Assembly: GCA_027083715.1 (NCBI GenBank)
Contig: JALWNR010000839.1
Coordinates: 1-8,933, forward strand
DNA: 8,933 nucleotides
Source of the DNA: Bacteroidales bacterium
GTDB lineage: Bacteria; Bacteroidota; Bacteroidia; Bacteroidales; NBLH01
Direction of reading: 5' to 3'
Position 1 is the first letter of the stretch. Each line of letters begins with the position of its first letter. The position numbers were made by a program, and so were the translations under genes. Under the pieces are notes generated by a model, which saw nothing but the letters and a program-made list of their open reading frames with translations, did not search any database and was not told the DNA's origin. This document shows positions 1 to 6,528 of this stretch, piece by piece.

Positions 1-91
1 CATGGAACCGCATGATGAAAATAATCATTACTTTGTGTGTTTAATAATTATTTTAATCATGCTTGTTTCATGTGTTTATTTTTTTGTATGA
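1..91 (+). CDS. Possible C-terminal end of an upstream membrane protein (partial)
   Basis: The frame that includes positions 2-91 is open from the window edge to a TGA at 89-91. Its last 29 residues are an acidic, His/Asn-rich stretch (EPHDENNHYF) followed by about 18 hydrophobic residues (VCLIIILIMLVSCVYFFV), which looks like a C-terminal membrane tail. It is too short to assign a family. It could be the end of a longer gene that begins outside the window, a small single-pass protein starting at the ATG at 2, or a chance open frame in AT-rich DNA. The TGA lies 77 bases before the next gene on the same strand, which fits the end of a preceding gene. Confidence 0.4.
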   Translation, partial: MEPHDENNHYFVCLIIILIMLVSCVYFFV

Positions 92-113
92 ACTATATTT
101 GATTTTTTTGTAT
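78..113 (+). repeat. Direct repeat of 12 bases upstream of the first full gene
   Basis: ATTTTTTTGTAT occurs exactly at 78-89 and again at 102-113, 24 bases apart, with the TAnnTTTG-like sequence 94-101 between them. It may be a byproduct of T-richness or may contribute to promoter function, since each copy carries a TTTG resembling the Bacteroidota -33 element. No function can be assigned from the sequence alone. Confidence 0.5.
94..101 (+). promoter_or_regulatory. Possible Bacteroidota -7 promoter element
   Basis: TATATTTG matches the Bacteroidota -7 consensus TAnnTTTG and lies 67 bases before the ATG at 169. The partner -33 TTTG is not convincing: the expected place near 71-74 reads TGTG. 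An alternative with one mismatch (TACATTGG, 128-135) sits 17 bases after the TTTG at 107-110. The site is a candidate only. Confidence 0.3.
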
Positions 114-168
114 AAAAATAGAAAAAATACATTGGGCAACAAATTTGAGGTAACTTTAAACGATAAGA

Positions 169-1848
169 ATGCAGAAAGAACTGAAAAATTTATTAAAAGT
201 ATTCACGGCATTGGCAACGGTAATACTGTTTTTTACCGTAATCCGGACTTATTTTTATTTTATAAAACCGGAACTTTTCAGCAGTATGGCTAATTTGCTG
301 CCTGCTTTTTTGTACGGTGTGTTTTACGATACGATTTTTGTTTTAATAATCAACGGCTTGGTATTTTTTCTGTTTTTCTTTCCTTTTCGTATCCGAAATA
401 CGGTATTCTGGCAGGGCATTACAAAAATAGTTTTTGTGGTAATTAATTTTTCCGTATTGCTTTTTTACCTGATTACGGCTAAATTTTATGAAAAATTAGC
501 TCCTCTGTTTTTAAAAATCAGTGAGCATAACGATTTTTTTCAAAGTTTGAATACGCAACTGATAAAAATCGATTTTAATTTTTCAAACAGTTGGGATTTA
601 TTGCTTATTGCTGCTTTTATATTTATTGTTTTGTGGAATATATTTCCATCAATTAATAATATGCTTTTTGAACGAAGTAGAGCGAACAGGCTGGTTAGAT
701 GGTTTTTAAGTCTCGCAGGAATTATTTTATTATTAAGTGCTTTGTATTCGCATATTTATAAGCCTGAAAATTGGCAAACTAAGTTGTTTAGTAAACTAAA
801 CCGGACAGAGCAGCTTTTAAGCATTAGCAGCAGTTATAAATTATTACATTTTTATTTGCTTGAAAATGAAGAGATTCCGAAAACAGAAAACTACACTCAA
901 TTAGACAATTTATTTTCGTCCCGAAAAAAATATCTTGAAAACAATAGAAAAAAGCAGAATTTGATTTTGGTAAATATTAATGATGCCTTGTTTTCTTTTC
1001 CTGAGTTTAAGCAAGTACTGGATGCATCGGGTATGGCATATCGTTTAAAAGAAAATTTTTATGCTACGCATAAACTTGAAGGTTTGCAACAAGATGAGTT
1101 ATTGTTATCGTTTCCTGCATTTATTCATAAACCACTGATGCAGACAAAGTTTGCCTTTAATCAATATCAAAGTTTTGCAGATGTTTTACGAAAAAATAAT
1201 TATAAAAGTTTTTGGCTCAGTACTAAAAGTGAGGCAAAAGCTGCTAAAAATTTTTACGGTTTTGATGTGCTGATTGCCAATAAGGATTTGAGCAAATCCT
1301 TATCAAAACTCTCTGAAATACTGCATACAATGGAGCAGAATTATTTTATTTTTATTAATTTGCAAGGCGATTTTGAGGGCTTATTGAATTTTTTGAGTGA
1401 TGAATATTTTAATAAGAATACCCTGATTATCATTAACTTGAAAACAGCGCAAAAAAATGATTTTGCTTATGGTAAAACAGCTTTTTTACTGCCCGAAAAT
1501 ACTTCAAAACTTAGTTTTGCTCATGATACGATAAGCGATTTGGATATTTTTCCGTCAATAATTGATTATTTGGGAATTAATGATGAGATTACTGCTTTTG
1601 GAAAAAGTATATTCAAAAAACAGAATAAATGCTTGTTTCAATATACGGGAAATGATTTTATTGTGCTCGATGATAGTCTGCTATTACGGTATAATGGTGT
1701 TTCAACCAAATGGATGATTAATTACCATAAAGACCCCGATGAATTTTACGATTTGCAGGATATTTATCCGGTACAAAAAATAAATCTTGAAAATAAAATC
1801 AGAGCGATAATTGGTGAATACAATAGAAAATTAGAGCAGAAACAGTGA
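169..1848 (+). CDS. LTA synthase/sulfatase-fold membrane protein, apparently catalytically degenerate
   Basis: This 559-residue protein has the architecture of lipoteichoic-acid-synthase-like proteins: about five N-terminal membrane segments (roughly residues 8-30, 43-73, 84-106, 143-160, 178-195), then an extracytoplasmic domain from about residue 260. Landmarks of the fold can be followed: the first strand (QNLILVNIND, 263-272), a stretch resembling the family's YANGKRS.EGL..ILAGIP region (298-316), QSFADVLRKNNYKSFW followed by FYGFD, the strand NTLIII (417-422), and SDLDIFPSIIDYLG (456-469), a very typical family signature. The residues that normally bind metal or form the phosphoryl intermediate are absent: Asn271 replaces the usual Glu, the nucleophile Thr/Ser near 303 is Leu or deleted, and the usual Asp-His pair is Lys425-Thr426. 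Length and reading frame are intact, so it looks maintained rather than decayed. The family moves phosphoglycerol groups onto envelope polymers; this member may be structural or regulatory. The ATG at 169 follows an in-frame TAA at 157. The family call is firm, the loss of activity is inferred from alignment by eye. Confidence 0.85.
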   Translation: MQKELKNLLKVFTALATVILFFTVIRTYFYFIKPELFSSMANLLPAFLYGVFYDTIFVLIINGLVFFLFFFPFRIRNTVFWQGITKIVFVVINFSVLLFYLITAKFYEKLAPLFLKISEHNDFFQSLNTQLIKIDFNFSNSWDLLLIAAFIFIVLWNIFPSINNMLFERSRANRLVRWFLSLAGIILLLSALYSHIYKPENWQTKLFSKLNRTEQLLSISSSYKLLHFYLLENEEIPKTENYTQLDNLFSSRKKYLENNRKKQNLILVNINDALFSFPEFKQVLDASGMAYRLKENFYATHKLEGLQQDELLLSFPAFIHKPLMQTKFAFNQYQSFADVLRKNNYKSFWLSTKSEAKAAKNFYGFDVLIANKDLSKSLSKLSEILHTMEQNYFIFINLQGDFEGLLNFLSDEYFNKNTLIIINLKTAQKNDFAYGKTAFLLPENTSKLSFAHDTISDLDIFPSIIDYLGINDEITAFGKSIFKKQNKCLFQYTGNDFIVLDDSLLLRYNGVSTKWMINYHKDPDEFYDLQDIYPVQKINLENKIRAIIGEYNRKLEQKQ

Positions 1849-1869
1849 GGTTTTTTACCAAAATTATAC

Positions 1870-1908
1870 CTAAACTATTAACCTACTAAACTATGAGTAC
1901 TAAACTAT
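1870..1908 (+). repeat. Three copies of CTAAACTAT around the glycosylase start codon
   Basis: CTAAACTAT occurs exactly at 1870-1878, 1886-1894 and 1900-1908, with steps of 16 and 14 bases. The second copy contains the first two bases of the ATG at 1893, and the third lies inside the coding region. No ribosome-binding site is visible here. The repeat could be an operator or translational element, or chance in low-complexity DNA. Confidence 0.5.
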
Positions 1909-2567
1909 CCGACAAAATAATTGATTTTTATTCAAAACTAAAAATCACAGCTGAATTGCCCGAAGGAGTGAAAATTTTAAATCCTTACGGAGAATCTGAA
2001 GTAAAAAATGTATTGAGGGCTTTTTACCGGAAGTATTATAATGATAATAACGAACGTTTTTTGATTTTGGGTATTAATCCCGGTAGGTTTGGAGCCGGAG
2101 TTACGGGCATTCCTTTTACCGACCCTGTTCAATTGGAAACAAAATGTGAAATTATCAATAACTTTGATAAAAAACCGGAACTTTCGTCCATTTTTATTTA
2201 CCGTATGATTGAAGCCTATGGCAGTATTGGTGATTTTTACCAAAAATTTTTCATCAGCTCAATCAGTCCTTTGGGTTTTCTGAAAGATGGTAAAAACCTG
2301 AACTACTACGACATCAAATCATTACAAGAGGCTCTTTATGATTTTATGGTAAAAAGTATCAAACAACAATTAAAATTTGGTATCAACAAGGAAGTTTGTT
2401 TTTGTTTAGGGCAGGGAAAAAATTATAAGTTTTTGATGAACCTGAACGATAAACACAATTTTTTCGGTAAAATTATCCCATTGGCACATCCGCGCTACAT
2501 ATTGCAATATAAGCGAAAATATGTTCAGGATTACATCAATGAATTTTTGATGAAGTTGATCGTTTAG
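1893..2567 (+). CDS. SMUG-like uracil-DNA glycosylase family protein (DUF4918 type)
   Basis: This 224-residue protein belongs to the uracil-DNA glycosylase superfamily, in the Bacteroidota DUF4918/SMUG2-like branch. Such enzymes remove uracil, and in some members other deaminated bases, by cutting the base-sugar bond to start base-excision repair in the cytoplasm. The first motif is GINPGRFGAG (60-69) followed by TGIPF (71-75), which parallels the GMNPG...TGVPF motif of SMUG1, with Asn62 at the catalytic Asn position. The second motif is LAHPRYILQY (197-206), with His199 in the DNA-intercalating loop; it is HPR rather than the HPSPRN of SMUG1, as expected for this branch. The N-terminal LPEGVKILNPYGESE segment is also typical. 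Length is normal. The gene follows its upstream neighbour by 44 bases and no strong ribosome site is visible; the ATG gives the usual N-terminus of the family. Substrate range cannot be read from the sequence. Confidence 0.92.
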   Translation: MSTKLSDKIIDFYSKLKITAELPEGVKILNPYGESEVKNVLRAFYRKYYNDNNERFLILGINPGRFGAGVTGIPFTDPVQLETKCEIINNFDKKPELSSIFIYRMIEAYGSIGDFYQKFFISSISPLGFLKDGKNLNYYDIKSLQEALYDFMVKSIKQQLKFGINKEVCFCLGQGKNYKFLMNLNDKHNFFGKIIPLAHPRYILQYKRKYVQDYINEFLMKLIV

Positions 2568-2569
2568 AT

Positions 2570-3784
2570 TTAATTTATCTGCTTGATTAACATTCCTTTA
2601 TAGAATTTTCCATTGCCTTTAAAAACGGTAAAATCCAACTGGCTTTGTTGATTATTCGGGTCTTCATCAGCCATAAAACGATTGTCCCAAATATGGTCTT
2701 TATCAACCTTGATAATGCCTTTGCGTTTGTAATGGGTTCTGCCGTTATTATCCATAACTTGTTCAAGCACTTCAAAGCGATCGCCTTTTTCCAAACCCTC
2801 TTTTAAGCCAATTTTTGCAGCTATCGGATCTACACTGTACAGCGGTGTTTTGGTACGAAACACTTCGTATTTTTTTTGCAGTTTGGCAATTACCGCATCC
2901 ATAGCTCTGATTGTTGCAGTGCGGATTAATTCTTCTTCGCTTTTTTTTGTATAGGATGTTGATTGCAAATCAGCCCAGGCAATTTCGTAACCAACAAGTT
3001 TTAATTTAAAAATATCCGAATTGTCAAAGGCCGCTTTTCGAGCTTCGTCGAAAGAATTTTTATCCATCCAGTATTCTTCATAAAAAACTGCCGCAACAGA
3101 ATCATTCCAATCTAACTGGTACAAATACGAAAAGGTTCGGATTACATAGCCTTTACCAAATGTTGTGAGTAATTCATCGGCGGTTTCCGTATCCATATCC
3201 ACATCTGCCATTTCTGCAATATCTTTTAATAATGAAAGTCCTGCTTTTGTTTTATTTGCCACTTCTTCCTTGCTGATGTAATCAAAATCATTGACAATAA
3301 CAAAAGTGTTTTTTATCAGTTCTTCACCGGCATCTGCCAAAAGAGCCATTCCGCGTTTGCTGCTTTGCGCAAGTTGTACATCCATATCTGAGGCATTGTA
3401 CATTCCGCGCTCAGCCAAAAGTTGTACGTCAAAAGTACCTTGCGGCGAACGATTAAACCATTTGGCTACCAATTGTTTGGCTATTTCATTTTTTTTCAGA
3501 TAATTACTGATATTTGCTTGCTGAATGCGTATTTTTTCTTCTTTTTTTATGCGACCAACAACTGCATTGGGTATTTTTCGTGCCGGAAGTAAGTGATTGT
3601 TGAACTTATCAGGAACCGGAGCATTGATAAAGGTCTTTTGTATTTCCGATGCATATTGACGGTTGGGTTCGCTAATCATCAAGGTGTATAAAGAACTTCT
3701 GCGGTAAATTACGTCTCCGCCAATTTTTTGAGCTTGCAGGAAAATAGGGTAAAATGCTGATAGTAAGATGATTATTTTTTTCAT
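2570..3784 (-). CDS. Secreted Bacteroidota protein of unknown function
   Basis: This is a 404-residue protein with a clear signal peptide (MKKIIILLSAFYPIFLQAQ, likely cleaved around residues 17-19), so it should reach the periplasm or surface. I recognise it from memory as a conserved, unnamed family in Bacteroides, Prevotella and relatives, of about the same length. Conserved-looking stretches are RRSSLYTLMI (28-37), NAPVPDKFNNH (54-64), the helical block IAKQLVAKWFNR (101-112), AERGMYNASDMDV (124-136), DAGEELIKNTFVIVND (151-166), LDWNDSVAAVFYEEY (224-238) and TPLYSVDPIAAKIGLKEG (313-330). The last 75 residues (GDRFEVLEQ, KRKGIIKV, IWDNRF, FYKGMLIKQ) look like a small beta-barrel domain such as ends some outer-membrane-associated proteins, which is an inference. 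No catalytic motif is visible. It converges on the glycosylase gene and is divergent from the lipoprotein gene, so it is probably transcribed alone. Confidence 0.88.
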   Translation of the reverse strand: MKKIIILLSAFYPIFLQAQKIGGDVIYRRSSLYTLMISEPNRQYASEIQKTFINAPVPDKFNNHLLPARKIPNAVVGRIKKEEKIRIQQANISNYLKKNEIAKQLVAKWFNRSPQGTFDVQLLAERGMYNASDMDVQLAQSSKRGMALLADAGEELIKNTFVIVNDFDYISKEEVANKTKAGLSLLKDIAEMADVDMDTETADELLTTFGKGYVIRTFSYLYQLDWNDSVAAVFYEEYWMDKNSFDEARKAAFDNSDIFKLKLVGYEIAWADLQSTSYTKKSEEELIRTATIRAMDAVIAKLQKKYEVFRTKTPLYSVDPIAAKIGLKEGLEKGDRFEVLEQVMDNNGRTHYKRKGIIKVDKDHIWDNRFMADEDPNNQQSQLDFTVFKGNGKFYKGMLIKQIN

Positions 3785-3788
3785 TTGC

Positions 3789-3810
3789 TTGATTTAATCT
3801 TTGATTTAAT
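3789..3810. repeat. Direct repeat just upstream of the secreted-protein gene
   Basis: TTGATTTAAT occurs at 3789-3798 and 3801-3810, a step of 12 bases, roughly one helical turn. It lies 5-26 bases before the - strand ATG at 3784, in the leader. It may be a paired binding site or chance in AT-rich DNA; a clear -7/-33 promoter pair for this strand was not found in the 125-base gap. Confidence 0.4.
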
Positions 3811-3885
3811 AAATGCAAATTACGCAAAATGTGTTAATTAATAAAGACTTTCGCGTAGAAATAATGAAATTTATTAAAAGCATCT

Positions 3886-3893
3886 TATATTTG
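3886..3893 (+). promoter_or_regulatory. Possible -7 element for the lipoprotein/hydrolase operon
   Basis: TATATTTG matches TAnnTTTG exactly and ends 16 bases before the ATG at 3910, giving a short leader. The expected -33 TTTG, about 20 bases upstream near 3862-3865, reads TAATG-like sequence, so that half is weak. It is the best promoter candidate in the divergent gap 3785-3909. Confidence 0.4.
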
Positions 3894-3909
3894 CGCTTTT
3901 AAATTTAGG

Positions 3910-4647
3910 ATGAAGCTCGGATATAGAAATATAATCATTTTGTTTTTGCTGACAATCGTTTTTCATGCGTGTGAAAAGAAAAACTGTTTGAGTTCAGCTG
4001 GTGAAACTGTTTCGGAAGAACGTGATTTGCCGGTATTTAAATATGTTGAAATCTATGATAATTTAAAAATTTATCTGCAAAACGATACGGCTCATAAAGT
4101 ACGTATTGTTACAGGCGAAAAATTGATTCCGTATATCGAAACCTATGTACAAAACGATACGCTTATTATCAAAGATTATAATACCTGCAATTTTTTGAAA
4201 AATTATCCTGAAAAAGAGGTTTATATTTCGGTAGATACACTGAAATCTATGGATGTGTACGGACCTTCGGATGTTTTTAGCGTTGATACTTTTAAAGTAC
4301 ATTCATGCAAAATCCGTTTTTTGGCAGATGTTGCTTCTTGTGATTTAACCATAGATGCCTATGTTTTTCAATTACAAATCTGGTATGCTTCGGGCGATTT
4401 TCGTGTTAAAGGGAAAACATATGCAAGTTATTTAAATGCCGATGAAACTTCATTTATTTATGCCGATAGTTTAAAAAATACAGTTTGCCATGCATATAAC
4501 AACAGCAAGGGTGATATTTATGTGCAATCGGGAAAATGGTTTTATTATACGATAAAAAATACCGGAAATATATATTATTCAGGGCAGCCCGATACTATAA
4601 TTGTTCAAGGGCATCAGGGAGATGGATTGTTAATTAAACAAGAGTAA
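3910..4647 (+). CDS. Head-GIN (DUF2807) domain lipoprotein
   Basis: This is a 245-residue predicted lipoprotein. Residues 8-20 are hydrophobic and end at Cys21 (IVFHAC), a loose lipobox acceptable for Bacteroidota, so the protein is probably lipid-anchored. From about residue 40 it matches the DUF2807 pattern: F43-K44-Y45-V46-E47-I48 then DNLKIYLQND, VRIVTGEKLIPYIETYVQNDTLIIKD, then repeating short beta strands expected to form a right-handed beta solenoid, ending in IKNTGNIYYSGQPDTIIVQGHQGDG (closing about residue 239). The DUF2807 family has no defined biochemical role; members are small envelope proteins, often found beside other envelope genes. The gene ends in TAATG, sharing one base with the start of the acyloxyacyl hydrolase gene, so the two are most likely translated together and may act in the same process. 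Six cysteines are present, including the lipobox one. There is no sign of truncation. Confidence 0.88.
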   Translation: MKLGYRNIIILFLLTIVFHACEKKNCLSSAGETVSEERDLPVFKYVEIYDNLKIYLQNDTAHKVRIVTGEKLIPYIETYVQNDTLIIKDYNTCNFLKNYPEKEVYISVDTLKSMDVYGPSDVFSVDTFKVHSCKIRFLADVASCDLTIDAYVFQLQIWYASGDFRVKGKTYASYLNADETSFIYADSLKNTVCHAYNNSKGDIYVQSGKWFYYTIKNTGNIYYSGQPDTIIVQGHQGDGLLIKQE

Positions 4648-5747
4648 TGAATAAATTTTTAATGATATTATTGTTGTTTTGTTTGCCTGCAAATTTTTTA
4701 GCACAGGAGAAGGACAGTAGCAGATACTCCTATCTCTCGGCAGCCTTAAATTATGGAATTATATATGCACACCATGAAGATTTTAAGTATTTTATTGAAG
4801 ATTATGTATCCGGTTTTGAATTAAATTACGGCTTTCGAAGTAAAGGAGAAAAAATATGGCAAAGAGTATATAATTATCCTGAAACAGGTTTGGGTTATAC
4901 TTATGTAAATTTTGGAAATCCTGAGGTGCTGGGTGTAGCTCATGCTTTTTTTACTTACGTAAACTTACCTTTGATTGAACGTAGAAACTGTTTATTTACC
5001 GCCAAATTTGCTGCCGGAGCAGGATACCTGAACAATCCGTTTGATTTGTACAATAACAAATATAATATTGCCATCGGTTCGCACATTAATGCATATCTGA
5101 ATATTAATTTTGATTTTAGATTATATGTTTACAGGCAATTCCGGTTATTGTTTGGCTTGGGTTTAACACATTTTTCAAACGGAGGAACCACCAAACCAAA
5201 CAAAGGAATTAATGTTTTTTTACCCTCTGTAGGACTAAGTTATGATTTGCAAAACCGGAAATTCCAGAAACCGAAATTACCTATTTCTGAATTTGTGAAA
5301 AATTATGAATTAAGTATCATTTATGCAGTAGGTTATACAAGTTTACAACCAGCAAATCCTACAAAATATTTTGTTTCGGATATTTCAATTAATTTAGAGC
5401 GGCAGTTTTCACACAAAGGGCGCGTGGGTATCGGCTTGGATTTATTTTACGATACATCCATTCCCGAGTACGATAACATAACTGATACGATAGTTAATTA
5501 TTCTTTTTCCGGTAAAACCTATGCCGGAATGCATGCTTCCTATGATTTTGTATATGGAAAAACCTCATTTACAGTACAGTTTGGCGGATATTTTTACAAA
5601 GGAAACAGTTTTGAAGAATATGTTTATCATCGTTTTGGCATAAAATACCGTTTTGCAGCACATTGGGTAGCAAATCTTACACTCAAAACTTTTTGGGCAA
5701 AAGCCAAATACCCTGAGTTTGGTATAGGGTACAGATTTAAATGGTAA
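4647..5747 (+). CDS. Acyloxyacyl hydrolase (PagL-like lipid A deacylase), outer-membrane barrel
   Basis: This 366-residue protein has a signal peptide (MNKFLMILLLFCLPANFLAQ, cleaved near residue 19) and a barrel-like C-terminus ending in an aromatic residue (IGYRFKW), so it should insert in the outer membrane. It matches Bacteroidota acyloxyacyl hydrolases, relatives of PagL, which remove an ester-linked acyl chain from lipid A and thereby alter LPS. The key stretch is GLTHFSNGGTTKPNKGIN (172-189): His175 and Ser177 are the expected active-site pair. PETGLGYTYVNFGNPEVLG (78-96) is also typical. Pseudomonas PagL uses a third residue, Glu, 12 after the Ser; here that position is Asn189. The protein is about twice the length of PagL, with a second beta-rich half from about residue 215, as usual in Bacteroidota. 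It starts within the TAATG overlap with the lipoprotein gene, and its end overlaps the opposing mqnA gene by 11 bases. Actual substrate is unproven. Confidence 0.88.
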   Translation: MNKFLMILLLFCLPANFLAQEKDSSRYSYLSAALNYGIIYAHHEDFKYFIEDYVSGFELNYGFRSKGEKIWQRVYNYPETGLGYTYVNFGNPEVLGVAHAFFTYVNLPLIERRNCLFTAKFAAGAGYLNNPFDLYNNKYNIAIGSHINAYLNINFDFRLYVYRQFRLLFGLGLTHFSNGGTTKPNKGINVFLPSVGLSYDLQNRKFQKPKLPISEFVKNYELSIIYAVGYTSLQPANPTKYFVSDISINLERQFSHKGRVGIGLDLFYDTSIPEYDNITDTIVNYSFSGKTYAGMHASYDFVYGKTSFTVQFGGYFYKGNSFEEYVYHRFGIKYRFAAHWVANLTLKTFWAKAKYPEFGIGYRFKW

Positions 5748-6528
5748 TGTTCAGGGCATTTTCCGACAATAAACCTACTGCGCTTAACTCACTAAAAAAC
5801 AATTTCATAGCTTGTTTTTTCTTTGTGTCAAATTCATAGCTTATATACTTTGTGAAATACTCGTGCAAATTGATTTTACTTTCGGGAAAGTTCGAATAAT
5901 ACTCCTTGCTTACTTGTGTCAAATTATTTATTCCAAAAGAGAGTGCTGTATTAAAATCATCAATAAAATCCTTTTCAACAGGTTTGTTTGCAGTCCATAC
6001 TGCAAAAACAAATGGCAATCCACTGTATTTTTCCCATTCTTCGGCTAAATCATATACATATTCATACTGATTTTGAATATGAAAAGTACGGTCGCCGATA
6101 ATTAATCCGGCAGTATTATTATTAATGTTTTGTTCGTAACCTTTTTGTGCATTTATCCACTGAGGGTTTATTTTCCAGTGCTTTTTTGCTAGTACTTTTA
6201 TTAAATTTACTGATGTACGCGATTGATAATCAAGATAAATAGATTTTATATCCTGTAAAGGAACATCACTCAACAATAAAACAGTTTTTACTTTTCCGCT
6301 TGCTCCGATACAATAATCAGAAATAATGTGTGGATTTTGCAAAAAAGGGATTACAGCAACCGGCACAAGTGCAATATCCACTTTATTTTCCAATAATTTT
6401 GATGCACATACCGAAGGTATATCTTGCTCAAAATCAATTTTTTCAATTATTGAATTATTTTTTATACCGTATAAAAACGGCAAGGTATTCAAATACGATA
6501 CCGCCGATATTTTTACTTTTTTACTCAT
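5737..6528 (-). CDS. mqnA: MqnA, chorismate dehydratase of the futalosine menaquinone pathway
   Basis: This is a 263-residue cytoplasmic protein with the periplasmic-binding-protein-like fold of MqnA. MqnA dehydrates chorismate to 3-enolpyruvyl-benzoate, the first committed step of the futalosine route to menaquinone. Family signatures run in order: SAVSYLNTLPFLYG (8-21), with Asn14 in the SYLN motif that has been proposed as catalytic; DIALVPVAVIP (51-61); CIGASGKVKTVLLLSDVP (73-90); LDYQSRTSVNLIKVL (99-113); AGLIIGDRTF (140-149); and DLAEEWEKYSGLPFVFAVW (160-178). Length is normal. The ATG is fixed by an 8-base overlap (ATGAGTAA) with the end of the EI24-family gene, so the two are very likely co-transcribed and translationally coupled. 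The related enzyme MqnD also has this fold, but the motif set and length favour MqnA. The other pathway genes (mqnB, mqnC, mqnD) are not in the window. Confidence 0.93.
   Translation of the reverse strand: MSKKVKISAVSYLNTLPFLYGIKNNSIIEKIDFEQDIPSVCASKLLENKVDIALVPVAVIPFLQNPHIISDYCIGASGKVKTVLLLSDVPLQDIKSIYLDYQSRTSVNLIKVLAKKHWKINPQWINAQKGYEQNINNNTAGLIIGDRTFHIQNQYEYVYDLAEEWEKYSGLPFVFAVWTANKPVEKDFIDDFNTALSFGINNLTQVSKEYYSNFPESKINLHEYFTKYISYEFDTKKKQAMKLFFSELSAVGLLSENALNITI

Noticed and set aside
63..293. 76-residue + strand frame overlapping the start of the LTA-synthase-like gene
   Set aside because: It is out of frame with a well-supported membrane protein, is low-complexity and has no recognisable domain.
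169..1848. Active lipoteichoic acid synthase (ltaS)
   Set aside because: The fold matches but the catalytic Glu, Thr and Asp-His positions are not conserved, and a Gram-negative Bacteroidota would not make lipoteichoic acid; no gene symbol was given.
1849..1870. Intrinsic terminator after the LTA-synthase-like gene, suggested by six T residues at 1852-1857
   Set aside because: No stable hairpin precedes the T run, and the next gene on the same strand begins 44 bases after the stop.
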